From Daucus carota subsp. sativus (Eukaryota; Streptophyta; Magnoliopsida; Apiales; Apiaceae): a DNA stretch of 64,000 nt. The DNA is taken from NCBI RefSeq assembly GCF_001625215.2, contig NC_030387.2:1764501-1828500 (forward strand). The letters run 5' to 3'. The notes under the pieces were generated by a model, which saw only the letters and a list, made by a program, of their open reading frames with translations, was not told the DNA's origin and searched no databases. Made by a program: the position numbers and the translations under genes. Numbering within the stretch: the stretch's first letter is position 1; every line of letters begins with the position of its first letter. This document shows positions 45,188 through 59,300 of the stretch, piece by piece.

Positions 45188-48100
45188 CTATGCTGCAGTG
45201 TTGGCGGTCTCTTTAGCAGGAGGGGTTGCTACTATGTTCCGGGGCTGCATGCATCAAAACAAAAATGGTCATCTTTCCAAATATTGGTAACTAATAGCAG
45301 ATGTCTAGTGTGGCAGCACTCCATGCGTATAACATTGGCTTCTCACTTTCAAATCGACCACCTAGTCTCTAAAATCAACTGGAATAAGGGGTTAATTTAG
45401 GTGGTGATAGGTATCATGATAAGTGCTAGTAATATGTGAACTATATAGAGTTCAAAGATCAAAGTTTCCAAGATAAATAATTAAATGCAGTTCTTTGATC
45501 TTCAAAGTTCAAATGATTCCCCAGCTGCCTCGATGAAGACTCATGGAAGTAGGGGCTTCAGTAACCCTATAAATGACTTGACCGCTTGCAGTATGAGCAG
45601 AACACTAGGATTATTGTTGCTGACATTGTGATTCCACGATGGGTTTGTTGTAAATTTTTTATAGCTTGTAAAAGATTAAGAAACTTTGTTTGTGTCCGAA
45701 GAAAAGATTCGAATATTTTCAATTAAGCTAATCATTTGTTGATCTTATTTATTATTAGACTAAAAAGCATTGTTTCAAAAGCGCGGGAATAAAAATTAAG
45801 GGTCAAAATAAATCCTTACCGCTGCCAACTCATGTTCATGCTTTGGAATAAAGGCAGTATCAATCTTTCCATCTTTGAAATCCTGAAATAGAGCAAATGT
45901 AGAAGTTAAAATACATCTTCACAAAAAACAAATCAAGAGTAATGATAAAATTCTTTTACCTCAACTTCAAGAATGAGTTTATGGTATTCAATCGTCGTTG
46001 GAACACCTGCAAAAAAATAAATTACCATTCACATTACGACTAACATGCAAACTACTAAAGAGGTTTTATTTGGAAATATAAATATTGATCAGATATGTTA
46101 ACTGCTATTGTGAAGCTGAGAAAATCAATTTTCTTCACAAGTAATAGTATATCACAACTCATAAGTGATCTGTTCATTCATGCAATCAGTACAAAAGGAG
46201 AAGATCAACAACAAGCAATTAGCCAATTTTTCACAATCACAAAATTCAACTCAGAAAGAGCTATTTATACAAAAATGAAAAGCTTCAGAATACTAGAAAA
46301 ATCTAAAAAGTGATGCAGGCACTAAAACAAACTAAGAGGAATAGCATGTATAACCATGGACGAGAAAATTGAGCCTAGTTTCAGATGGAATGAGATGTAT
46401 CAACCAAGTTCAGCACACTTAAAACCAACAATGAAATGAGATAAATATGAGCAGTAAGTAACCAGATAGGTAAATGTATGCAAGGCATAACTTTTATGTA
46501 ACAATGAAAAGTGAACAATATGGAACCAGAAAGTCAAAACATAGAGGGGTATATCTTGACGCAATTCGAATTAGGTAGGCGTTCTCTATAGATAGTTCTT
46601 AGTTTAAGAATGACATAAAAAGTCAAAACGAGCAGAAACATGTGTGCTTCCTCCAAGGAGAGGATGATTCGCCCATCAACATTAGAAATATATATAACTA
46701 TATATATTACTCACTGGTATGAATCTCAAAATGCACTCACCTGTTATAACGGTATCATTAAGGGCCCTTTTCATGCGCTCAATTGCCCTCTCTCTTGTTG
46801 GAGCCCATACAATCAGCTGTAAATAGATTGTTAAATGATTAGAGAGCTACAATGCCAAGGCGTGCAGTGTAAACAGAAAGATATAGAATATAATAAAGAT
46901 ATTGGAAAGATGAAGATAGTTCTAAATCCATGCATACATAAAGCAATGGTCTTAAATATCAATTCTTCTAACATCCATCGAAAATCACAATTCAAATCTA
47001 GGCATTGGCAGATATATATTCTTTCCGAGATGTAGCACTTACCTCCAGGCCACAAACAATAATCATTCATTCTGTTCTACAGATGTGATGATAATTATTG
47101 GAGTAACAGAGTAAAATTTGAACTTGTCTATTTATTTTTAAAGAGCATAGCTTGGTAAAATTCGGACATAAGTGTGAAGAGTTAACAGGAGCTTTTTATA
47201 GTACAGCAAAATAAAGCAACTCCGTGGTTCTGCCTCCCCAAATAGTAAACAGTAAACAGTAAAGGCCTAAAGTCGACTGTCTGCATGCTTCTCTGAAATA
47301 TACACCGTTAAACTGGTACAGCCTACAGGGCCTTCCTGTTAGCAATTAGCTTCTAACATTTTTAAGTTCCAATCGAGAAGCATCAACCACATATCCTTAA
47401 CCTCACCACAACCTATGTGTCGAAAGGTTCAGTACTCCTATCAAAATAAACAATCCGTGTACCTCACATGCAACAGATAGATATATGAAGAAATGACACA
47501 ATTTGTATATAACAAAATAATTGCAATAGTAGAATACCTGTATCATACAGGTAAGTGCACACGATTATAGATGCAGTACAACCAAATAATGCAGTGGCAT
47601 ATTTATTATACAACAGGCTTGAAAAGAAGGGATGAGTAAGAAAATGATGCAAACCTTTCCGAGGAGAGAATCGTAACTAGGTGGAACTGTGTAATCAGGG
47701 TACATATGGCTATCCATCCTTACAAATGGACCTCCAGCTGGCAAGTAGGTTGTTATTTGACCTAAACATAATTTCAAGTTATATAGTTAATTTCCAGAAA
47801 CCTACATGTCACTATAAGACCTAGCTCCTTTATCTGCTATAGGTATTCCAGGGATAAGTAAAAGCACATCAAAAAGTTCATCTCTCTCTGTGTGTGGGTG
47901 GGTGTAAGTATGCACAATCAACAGCTAAATGAAAAAGAACTACAGGTTTATAATATCATGGTCATGGCTGGGCTGTAGGCAAACAGCGGAACCAGGAAAA
48001 AAATAGAAAAAAGGTAGAGGTAACAATAAAACACGGAATATATATTCAAGTAAATAATAAACACAATGTACTGACATACCTGGCCCAGGCCTGAAATTTT

Positions 48101-50244
48101 TAAAAGCATCTTCAGCATTTATACGACATTCAATAGAGTGACCTCTAAGCACAATATCTTCCTGTTATATAGGGAATCAATAATTATATATAACGATTAT
48201 GCCTCTCCCTCCACCCACCCACCCCAGTATCCTGAGCAACTTATGTATTACCTGTTTGTGACGTAGTTTCTCTCCCCTAGCAACCCGGATTTGTTCTTCG
48301 ATTAGGTCAACAGAGGAAATCATTTCTGTCACAGGATGCTCAACCTGCATATTAAATGTAAATGAACATCTAGCAGAAAAACACTGTGTACAGTATATTT
48401 GAAAAACGGCTGAATCCTGATCAGCATTTTTCCTTAAATTCACCTGTATCCTAGTGTTCATCTCCATAAAGTAAAAGGAGCCTCTTTCGTCTAATAAGAA
48501 TTCAACAGTACCGACACCAACGTAGCCTATAGAGGCTGCTGCTGCAACTGCTGCATCACCCATTGCTTTACGCAACTCGGCAGTCAATGCAGGTGACGGA
48601 GCTTCTTCTAGCAACTTTTGGTTCCTTCTCTGCACAAAAAAGTTATTATTAGTATCCTAACATATAAAATCAAAATTTATATACTTATCTTTTGTCAAGT
48701 GTCAACAATAACTTGCATCCTTAAACTGGCATAACCCAACAAATTACATAAAAGCTGAAGCATCATTTGTGCCAACAGCTATGAGAGTATAGCTTAACTT
48801 CATAAGATTTGTGTATTAAACAACACCAGTATTTAAGTAATTCTGAAAGGTATTGGTATGGAAGTTGCTATCATGAATATCAAAGTGAATGACAAGGCAA
48901 GTTAGGATGCATCTGAATTACTTTTTTACGTGTGACAAAAAAAAATTTATTTTTTTACGGAGGCATAGTTATATAACTCAAAAGTTTTCCATTTAATAAA
49001 GTTTAACTGCAAGTGCTTAAAAGGATTAAAGATAACGCATTCATATTCCAATTTCTAAGGTCATGACTGTGTATATTAGTGTATACAACTCAAGACTATC
49101 CCTACAAAATTGACTGATGAGAACTGTTTGTAATCCCAATATGCCAAAAAAAGGGTTTCTAAGGGACTGCAAAAACTTTCAGTCGTTAATAACATCAGTA
49201 GGAACTATGAACATGTAGCTTTCACATGGAAATCTTAAGAGATTACAATAAATTCACAGTTTTGCCGTGATCATTTCAAGAAGACACCATACAGATTTAT
49301 GTTCAATATGTTTAAATCATTTTTATACAAATTATTGAAGTTAATACAAGTCAAACAGTCAGCAAATAAATCAAATAGTCTGTCACATTGTGACATTGGA
49401 AATGAGAACCTTAAACGTGAATACAATGTTATAGTACCTGAATACTGCAATCGCGCTCTCCAAAGTGAATGACATTACCAAACTTGTCTGCGAGAACCTA
49501 TATATTTCACGTAACACAGATTAATTAAAGGCTTACAGACTGAGGTTAACTGGTACAATTAATAGTAGATTGGGATTATTTAAATATGATGACCATCTAA
49601 CAAGTTTCTTCATTTTACTATGTAGTACTTGGGACATGGTTAATAACGATGATGCCAATGCATTGTTACCAGTTAGCAAGGATGTCTTTTTGAATTATAG
49701 TAATTTACACTAGCTGTTAAGATTATTATTAAGACTAGCGACATTATCTTTGTGTGTGTTTTCCTTCTCTGAGCGGTACAATTCCTTACAATTTTCTTAC
49801 TGTGTTTTGCATCGTGGGACCTGGTTTGCCTTGAGATGCATGCCATATTCTATTGATAACAAGAATATTCTCTTCACTAATTTTGAAGTACACAAGTCGT
49901 TTAAATTATCAAATATAACCAATATACCTGGAATTCAATGTGCCTTGGATTCTGAATATACTTTTCAAGATAAACACCATCATTACCAAAAGCAGCAGCA
50001 GCCTCAGTTTTAGCTGCCTGTCAGAACAAACAAAATTATTAGGAACACTTTAACTCTAACAAGGTTCACTGATCTCTTATCAAGAAATAACTCTCTTAGA
50101 CGGCACTTAAGGCTGCTTCAGGCAATTAGATATGTACTGCCAATTGTGTGGTGACAAAAACACTCTGATTCTAATTGAGAGAGAGAAATAGGGGGGCGGG
50201 GGCGGGGGCGGGGACAGGGAGTGGGAGGGGGGGAGAGGGAGAGG

Positions 50245-50301
<57 letters not shown>

Positions 50302-53120
50302 TAAACGACTATTTGCCTCTTCACATGCCTTTTTCTTGCTAGTAGGTTGAGCAAAATGTAGAAATTATTTTAAAGATGCTTATGTGGAAGTTCTGAACTG
50401 ACTATGTGGTCATATTACAAAAGCCAAAAAGAGCATGTACAAGTTATCTAATTTAGACAACTGTGACAATAGCAGACATTTTGTCGTAAAATTTAACTTT
50501 TTTAGGAACAGATTACGAACAATAGATGTCTTGCTGGAAAGAAACATGTATGATGGATTGTATGACATGAAAGTTTAGAATATATAATCAGATGTAAATT
50601 TCTAATAAACAATGGAAAGCAAACCTGTAATAGCTTCACAAACTCCTCAGGCTCTTTAGCAAGACGCATTCCACGACCTCCACCGCCTGCTGTCGCCTTC
50701 AGAACATAAAGTAACCATTGATCAAACAAAATCTCTTAATCTTTTAGTAGGTAATCGTCTATATCATTCAAATGACAGCTTGTACATATCTTTCTGGGCA
50801 TAGTTAGTGCTTCATCTCGATGAAAATTCAACATTGCCTCACTTCACTCAAACACTTCATAAAATAATCTCATTCTAAACAAACTCGCTTCCCAGTATAT
50901 AATGATATTCATTTTGTTTCGAGTTTGGGTTTGAATGAATAATATTGGAGTTGTGAAGGAAAATAGAAGTGAAAAAGAATGCTTATAGAGATAAGACCTT
51001 AAGGTGACTACAGAGTGTAGGAATAAGATGAAGAAAATATTAATCATGTGACATATGAGAACATGATAGAAGTGCCTGAATGAAATGAAAGGAATCTTAG
51101 CTTAATTTCTGGGGAATGGAATGTGACTGGAAATGAATTTATGTCAACGGAATGGCGAAAACAATAATGCTTTCTGGCCAATCGACACAACAAGTGTTTT
51201 CATCTCATTTCCTATTCTTTAAAGCTCAGTTACCCCCAACGAACGAATAATAAACTAGCATGACTGATCCACACTATCAATAGGAACAAATTATGTATTA
51301 ACTGAAACTTGTGGATTCAAACACTATATAATTTTGCATACCCCCACACAGACAGAATATATTTAGTATAATACAAAAAAACGTCATTTATCACATAGTG
51401 TAGGCCTCTGGAGATTTGACATACAGATACGAGAATGTTTACCTTAATCATGACAGGGTAACCGATCTCCTCAGCAAGTCTGACAGCTTCTTCAGTACTC
51501 TTTTATGACAATAATTGGCACAGGATAGACTATTCAGCAAATCATTTCAAATTAAATGAGGTCACTATTTCTAATATATAGATCAGAGTGTGTACCTGTA
51601 ACAAGCCGTCGCTTCCAGGTACAGTTGGAACGCCAGCATTCTTCATTGTGTCCCTAGCAGTAGATTTGTCACCCATGACTCGAATGCTGTCAGGCTGCAG
51701 AAACCAGACATTCATATACTCTTGAGCCAAATTCAAGCTTAAACACAAAAAATTATACTTAGTTATGTTTATAGAACACTACATCTGATTTGACCATAAT
51801 ATAAAAAGCTTATACGGGCATAGTGCGATAAAATTATTTTGACTAAACAGGAATCTGGGGGTCACTTGCGAAGAGATTATAGTAACCATATCCTTGCAAG
51901 TAGGCGTTAGTTCTCAATTTCAAAGAAATTTGCACATAAATTTCCAAAATGTTGATTAATGAAAGAAAGACCAAATATGTTCTGACAGTACTGTACTAAG
52001 TGTACAAGACGTCATTATGGAAAACCATTTATAAAAAATCACCCAGGAATCATAGGAATGACTAGCAACTAGAAGCAAGAACTTACATTTGGCCCGATAA
52101 AGTTGATTCCATGTTCTCTGCACATTTCAACAAAAAGTGCATTCTCAGAAAGGAAGCCATATCCTGGATGAAGCATTGTGCATTTATGACTTATAGCAGC
52201 GGAGAGGACATTTGGAACAAGTAAATACCTGCAGCAAAAAATAAAGAATATAAAAAGGCACTATACAATCATCCTACTTTAGAATCTCATGCCCAGGAAC
52301 GATAATTGTGGGGAAACATACGACTGGTTACTTGGTGCTTCGCCAATACAAACTGATTCATCAGCCAGCTTCACATGAAGTGCGTCTTTATCAATCGTCG
52401 AGTAAACAGCGACACAAGGTATCCCCATCTCATGAGCAGTGCGTATGACACGGACAGCAATCTCTCCTCTGTTTGCCACTAGAATTTTATCACCTCTACA
52501 ACTAACACTTAGAGCTGCCCCACGTTTCCCACATTCTCGACTAACTTGAAAAGATCGCATTCTCTGCATAGGAAAACTCACTTTGCTTCCCACCATGAAA
52601 CTGCATTGTGAGCTTTTGATTCCAGAAGAGCCCCCACCAAATAATCTCTGCAATAACAAATTAAAATCGTAACTCAAAGTGACCTTCTCCAAAGACAATT
52701 TGATCAGGTCATATGCCTAATTTTCTGATAGGAACTCATACATATTGTTCCAACTAAATTACCCATTTTCCAAACCATTTAAACTCAGTAAACAAATAAT
52801 ATCCTCACGAACACGAGCCACAACTAAATGAGCCACAACTAAATGCATCACAATTACGCTAGTTTTAGTGCCCGAATGTATACACATTAACACAAATCAG
52901 TTACCCATTTTCCACCACCTTTCAACATAAACTCCCCAAAGTAAACCTTAATCAAAAAATTAAAAGCAAATACAAACAATTCATCAAAAGGGTCACTACA
53001 AAAACTATTATAACCCCTATTCCACTCAGTAATCAAATTCAAAGATTCCAGACAATTGATAAAAATCAGTTCTTTATCATCAAAATTAGTACCCTGAACA
53101 TACACATGCAGAGAGAGAGG

Positions 53121-53157
<37 letters not shown>

Positions 53158-53230
53158 AAAGGGTTTATAGAATTACCGGAAGTGGAGAGTGAACAGGCTT
53201 GCTGGAATAAGTTAAGGCCGCGGACTCCAT
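45188..53230 (-). CDS. CAC2: Biotin carboxylase subunit of plastid acetyl-CoA carboxylase
   Basis: Sixteen coding exons (minus): 53177-53230, 52322-52647, 52087-52228, 51596-51694, 51443-51499, 50625-50696, 49928-50017, 49438-49497, 48444-48629, 48252-48344, 48080-48161, 47655-47761, 46741-46816, 45960-46006, 45820-45882 and 45188-45244. They total 1611 nt and 536 residues, close to the usual plant length. An N-terminal plastid transit region of about 70 residues precedes [20 protein letters not shown]. The ATP-grasp glycine loop ([13 protein letters not shown]) and the biotin-carboxylase signature [14 protein letters not shown] are intact. The enzyme carboxylates biotin on BCCP with ATP and bicarbonate, the first step of plastid fatty-acid synthesis, together with CAC1 and CAC3/accD. 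All introns obey GT-AG. A leader intron (53239-53355) precedes the ATG. The last exon encodes only 18 residues plus the stop. Confidence 0.95.
50191..50297. repeat. G-rich tract and GA microsatellite in a CAC2 intron
   Basis: On the plus strand runs of GGGGGC and GGGGA (50191-50247) are followed by about 25 GA repeats to 50297. The G runs could form quadruplexes. A second GA repeat lies in intron 1 (about 53111-53154). Confidence 0.9.
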
Positions 53231-53238
53231 TTTCCTGA

Positions 53239-53450
53239 CTGTAATCAACAAAAAAAAAGCTACAAATGTGAAAATAAAAAGAGATAACACATGGGATTAA
53301 AAAGAGTAAAAATGGGAGTTGATAAATCGATGAATGAATGTAAAAGAATGGGTACCTTGGAGAGGAAATGCAGAGTGATTAGAAGAGCTGAAGAAAATGA
53401 AAGCACTGGAAGCATGAGTACGTGTATATATGCACAAAAGGGGGTCGATA
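53239..53450 (-). promoter_or_regulatory. CAC2 leader exon and leader intron
   Basis: On the minus strand TTCCTCTCCAAG is followed by the donor GTACCC (from 53355), and an acceptor ATTACAG ends at 53239, eight bases before the ATG. This gives a 117-nt leader intron. The upstream exon and core promoter lie between about 53356 and 53500. Confidence 0.5.
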
Positions 53451-53509
53451 AAAACGAGGGAGGGAGCTTGAATACGCGTGGAGCTTCTTGGTGAACTGCC
53501 TTTCTTTTC

Positions 53510-53658
53510 TTTTTTTTTTTTTTTTACTGACTAATATGGCTTATAGCCTTACAAAGTGAGTATCTGTTCGAAGATATTCTCGGGGTGAGCCAGAGTCGAA
53601 CCCATGACCTGGGACGACAGAGGATAAACCCTTAACCACTGGGCTATCCGATCGTGCT
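53510..53658 (-). mobile_element. SINE, minus orientation
   Basis: Read on the minus strand it begins with an A-box-like segment (TAGCCCAGTGGTTAAGG) followed by a B box (GGGTTCGACTC). It then runs through a non-coding body to a poly-A tail (T run 53510-53525). A/B boxes with a 3' A tail identify a tRNA-derived SINE. Flanks are T/C-rich, and a TTTCTTTT direct repeat is probable. It lies in the upstream region of CAC2. Confidence 0.8.
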
Positions 53659-53789
53659 CTTTCTTTTTTCTTTTTTACTAGTACGATTTTTTGAAGATGT
53701 CGAGATGGAGAAAAATCAAAATTAAAAAAAAATGTTATTCAGATTCAATTTTTGACTTATATACATTCCAAGGATTAATCGAATTTAGA

Positions 53790-54335
53790 CAGGCCGGCTC
53801 AAGAAATATTGGGGCCTTAGGCGAATCTCAAAATGAGACCTAATTTAAAAAAAAAACTCAAATATAATATTAATAATATAAATATTTTTTTTCTCTAACC
53901 TCATATTACATCTCTAATAAACCGATTATTCACGGGTCAAGTATTTATTAAGTTAGCACACAAACAAGACATGACTAATATTAACAATATTAGTATTTTA
54001 ATTATAATTCTTTAAAAAAATCTAATCACACATAATTTTTCAAATTTTTTTACAAGATTTAGTTATTAATTCTAGTTTTCTTATTTTTATTTTAATATCA
54101 TAAAACTAATTTTATTATATCACATTGTCTCTGTACCTAATGAGTACTTACTAATATAAATTTTGGGACTTTTTGAAAATAATAATACCAATTTTTTTTA
54201 TTTTCCTTTTAATATCATGAAATTAATTTATTTGTTTTTGCACATGTAAACATATATACAAATATAATTTGGGGCTTCTTCAACATAGGGGCCTTAGGCA
54301 ATTGCCTAACTGGCCTATACTGAGAGCCGACCCTG
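53790..54335. mobile_element. Non-autonomous hAT element
   Basis: This 546-bp AT-rich element has terminal repeats CAGGCCGGCTC and the reverse complement of GAGCCGACCCTG. It is flanked by the perfect 8-bp duplication AATTTAGA (53782-53789, 54336-54343). Subterminal GGGGCCTTAGGC is repeated near both ends. No transposase frame is present. Confidence 0.85.
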
Positions 54336-54343
54336 AATTTAGA

Positions 54344-56310
54344 AGTTAGGAAGTTAAATCCGTACATTTTACTTATATTATACAACTTCCTCCTTCTCTC
54401 TCATTCTTTTACAGTTTTTTTTATCGCTCGACACGCATTTTAAAACTCTTATCTAACATTGTTCCGTAATTTATTTTTGAGATTTCTTTTTTGTGTATAA
54501 CAATTTAAACATCAATTTTTTATTCAAAAGAAAAAAAATTAAAAAATAAATAACAGAAAGTATTAGAATGCGTGCCAAACTCTCGTCCCCCAAGGTAAAT
54601 TACTTAGGGAGTTAGTTTTGAGTTTATATTTGATCACTAGCTTATATATATAAGACACTTCGCAATCAAATGACAATCAATCAATCAAATTAAACATCAC
54701 AGACGTTTAAGACTCTTGTAATGAAACATCGCGCAAGTTGATTGTCATTCAAGTATGACTAAATAGTAAATACCATATATATGAGTTGAATTCTACGAAA
54801 ACTAAGGTGTTAATCTAAATTTCAAATAATATGTTTTCTACAAACAAAATAGTATAAATTATATAGTCATTCAAAACATGTTTGGATTCTAAGGGGTCGT
54901 TTGTTAAATCTGGATGATAATTGCTCAATGAGTAAAATTCTGAACCAATGATAATAACTCTGAATGACAAATTTTGATGTTGTTTGTTAGGTTAGTTTAT
55001 TATATTTTATGGATGATACAACTTATAATTTTTTATATTTTGTTAAATTAGCTTATTTATTTATATTTATCTCACATTATTTTTCATATGAATTTAATAA
55101 TTATTTTAATACATATATGTAATTTATGTAAATTATTTAAATGTATTAATAAGAAATTATTTAAATAATTAAAAATATAAAATATAATGAAGGATGATAC
55201 TGATGCATATAAAAAAGTGTACAGAAGTTGATTAGTATCACTTCTAATTTATAAAAATAGCAACAAATGAATACTAACGATGAAAGCAAAGCATCCGAAT
55301 GGTTTGACTTAAAGATCTGTCGTCCAGTTGAATTTTGAAGTCGTCCAACTAGATAATTATCTAAACAAACAAACTGGCCGAGTAAAGATCATTCATCCAG
55401 TTCAGTCGGGTTGGTTCACCCGTGAACAAATGAGGCCTAAGACATCTGATATGATTACGTGCCTGCATATAATTTTTTCTCATATGTGTTTTAAAAAAAA
55501 TCTATTATATAACCCACTGTTATACCTCTTCACCCAATCTGATATGAAATCACCCATCCACAATGAGTCTTCCTCAATACATCATAAGTCTATTAGAGAA
55601 AGTCGAAGAGTGCCCTAAAATCATATTCTAAATCAAAATTTAAGGCATTTGAAGTAAAATGGTGCTCCAAAAATGTCCTAGTGGTGCCTCAAAAAACTAG
55701 GACATCTAACAAATGCCTTATTTTTGAGGCACAATCATACATACCCTAAACCATTTCTATCAATAAAATATTAGCTTACTCACATTCCAACACACCTCCC
55801 TTTTCTTTCTTTTTCACTTCCCTCCAACAATAATTCAAATATACTATTATTTAAATATTTAATTTTTTTTACATCATTGTGCGTGTTCAGAAATAATTTC
55901 AAAATATAATACATAATTTTTGAGGAGTCACGAGGGTAAAGTAGCTGTTAGAAACTAATAAACACACTGTTACCTTTCAAACAGTTAAACTTAACGTCAG
56001 ATTTGAGAGAATAGTGACTTGAGGTTACAATTTGCACGGGAATGTTAAGTTTAGGATGCATATTGCCACGTTTTAAAGTTCAGGTACTAAACTGCGTTTG
56101 GAACAAACCTAAGAGTTACAAAGTGTAATTAACTCTTTAAAAAATTTCCTTCATAGTTTCATCCTTCATTCTTTTGTGTTGTCATGTTGCTTAATCATAT
56201 GATTAGTGAAGTTCATTACTGGATTTACTTAAACACCTCCTCCTCCTCTTCTTCTTCTTCAACAAGTCTGCAAAAAACACACACACACCCCTTCATCAGA
56301 TCTTCACAAA
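54344..56310. other. Intergenic region with partial MITEs
   Basis: AT-rich. About 54893-55370 has ends GGGGTCGTTTGTTAAAT and CTAAACAAACAAAC that may mark a degraded MITE. About 55614-55740 resembles the Tourist-like element at 43561. A CTC/CTT-rich stretch at 56235-56262 is probably in the leader of the EF-hand gene. No gene was recognised. Confidence 0.45.
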
Positions 56311-59300
56311 ATGGGTCAAGTCTCCGTAATCATCTACATTACACTAGCCATTCTCCTCCTCCTCTTGATTTCCCACTCCCCCACCACTAAACCCTCTCAC
56401 CACCCTCACCGCCGCCTCAAACTCCGATCAAACTTCTCCTTCTCCGACCACTCCAAGCCCACCCACATCCCCTTCGACCCCATTGTCGCCAATATCGAGA
56501 GAAAGAGGGAGGACAGGCTGTGGGAGAAGGCCCAGTTCCAGCTCGATCAGCCTGCCCCGGGCCAAGAATCACAGCCCGAGTGGGAGGATTTTATGGACGC
56601 TGAGGACTATTTGAATGATGAGGACAAGTTTAATGTCACTAATAGGATTGTGCTGTTGTTTCCGAAAATTGATGTGAGGCCTCAAGATGGGGTTTTGAGT
56701 GAGGATGAGTTCACTGAGTGGAATGTTAAGCAGGCGCAGAGGGAGACTTTGTATAGGAGTAAGAGGGATATGGAGATTCATGATAAGAATCGGGATGGGT
56801 TGGTGTCGTATGATGAGTATGATCCGCCTAGCTGGACCAGGAAATCAGGTGATTGTTGTGTCGTTTATGAGTTGTTGGAATTTTGAATTTTGAGTTTTAG
56901 TTGGTATTGGTGTGATTGGTAAAATGTAGGTGATGTTATAAAGAAGTAATTTGCTTAGGTTGAAGATTTTGCGTATTAGGATTAGATTTTACTTGGATTT
57001 GGGAATCATATAGAACTGTGACAATAATGTAATAGCATGGCATTAGCTTCCATTTAGTTGTAAAGTTTAAGCCATTTCTACTAGTCTACTACTACCTTTG
57101 TTACTCGGACTATGCTAGAACTGATCAGCATGAATGCACGTCCAAGTGTCTCTGCAACATCGTGAAAAATGTAGTACATGTTTTTGGCCTAAAATAAGTA
57201 TCCTAGTCCAAGTGTCGAATGTCCAACCCGTACTCAGTATGTGATTGCTGTTTGTTTTGTGTTCCATCATGATTTTTCGAATTATCTTCTGTGAATATGT
57301 ATTTTTAATCAATGTTAGCTTCAAAAGAAATTCACATGGTAGCTCTGCTCCTTACAAGTATGCTGGAGTGAAAGGATAAACTATTGTCTGTACATACAAA
57401 GAAAGAAGCTCTATTTTAGGCTTATTAATAGTGATGGAACTATTGCCTATGGATTCCTAATAGCTTCTTGATGCCTACATTTACCATGTGAAGTTGAATA
57501 CCATTGCTAATCTTGAAACCCTAGAAGTTTGCCTTTTGGCAACAGAGAACATGGCAAAAACCAAGTTTAAATGACTCTCATTTTAACAAAGCAAATTATG
57601 CACCTTATTCTGGACTAGTTAGACCTTCCTTTTTAAATATTGTTTTTCCATGGATCCTTGGATTTTAGTACTATAATAGTGCAGAATTGCCTGCAAATTC
57701 TTGCTAGGAAGTCAAAGCAGTCAGTATATTTGTGTGTATCTGTAGTTGCATAATGACACCTCTATCTATGTTAGGCTCAAAATGGGTCTGACTGAGATCT
57801 ATATATGAATGAAGGGAAAAATAGACTTGGGTCAGAAAATGGAAAGAGATAATTTAGTGATTCAAAAGAGAAGTGGATAGATAGGAAGACAAGAAAAGAG
57901 ATAGAAAGAGTCACCGAGTGCAATTACACTTCACATACTTGCGTTTGTATATCAACAGCTCAGATGAAATAAAACTATACAATTATACATGAGCACCTAC
58001 TTAAAGGTTATAGGTTACTGACTTAATTGGAAAGTTAAGTAGAAATGTACCAAATGAAACTTATATTCTTGTATCAAGCTAAGTTACAAGCATATATGAG
58101 CTGTAGAATAGTATAACAATAGACAATTTGTCTTTAATTGCCTTAGTTTAAACTTTAAAGCACCACTTTCTCATTGTTAAAGATACACTACATGTGATGT
58201 GAACAGTCTTGGCGGTGCAGGACATCTTCTGAATATCAGACAAATTATAAAATTGTTTAATGGGATTTCCTAAATATGAACTTCAAATCCAAATTTCAGT
58301 CACTTATATTTTTCTCTCTTGCATAATATTTTGGATCTGCAATTTCCTTTTTTGGCTGCCTTAGTAATCCCGAACTGTGATATATTATAGCTACATTATG
58401 GTCACCGAAGATGTTTCCTTCATGTTTCTGTAGTAGGTAGTTATATCAATTTTCTCCTCTATTATAGTAGTAAACAACCACCACTTTCTTCTACCATGGA
58501 TCCCAAGAGAGTGTAATTATATATCTTAATATCTGTGCTGCACTTGGATTCTGAGAACATCCGTTTCCTGTAGAAGAATTTGGAACAACACTTTTGGACA
58601 TTTTATTTTAATTCCTTGGCTTCCGCAATGTTAATTTGATTTAAATGAACTAAGAGTCTGTGCATGGTCCTATATTCCCTCTTCCGCCTTGAAAGATAAG
58701 CATTTAATGTAATATCATGTTAGGATATTGTAATAACTTAATTGTGCTATTTCCCTTTACCAGATAATGATTCATCTGGATATAATATGGGTTGGTGGAA
58801 AGAGGAGCATTTCAATGCATCAGATGCAGATGGAGATGGAGTTTTAAACTTGACAGAATTCAACAAGTAAGTATAACAAGCAGAATGTAGAAAATATATA
58901 TAACCAAGCAGAAGCTCGCTTAATTAGACAGTATATATAGGCTCTCTTTATTATGATTGCTTCTTATTTAGCTACAATTTTCTATACTGAATTATCTTTT
59001 TTAATATATTTTCAGCTTTTTGCATCCAGCTGACAGTGGTAGTCCCATGCTATTTCAATGGTTGTGCAATGAAGAAGTAAGGTATCAGTATTACAGTGTT
59101 TTGTTGTTTCTGTACTGATAGTAATGTAAAATAGTTGCTGAAACTTTAAATTAGCTCGTATCAAATTTCCAATCGAGATATTGTTTTTTATTGTGCTTTA
59201 TAATGATACTGAATGGTTTGTTTTGTTCGGTCACTGCTAATTAATTTAAAGCTGAACTATTAATGCATCTGTCCAAGTTGTAAGAAAATTTATGTTGTTT

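Noticed and set aside
50107-50301. Serine-leucine repeat frame
   Set aside because: It is a translation of the GA microsatellite and G-rich tract within a CAC2 intron.
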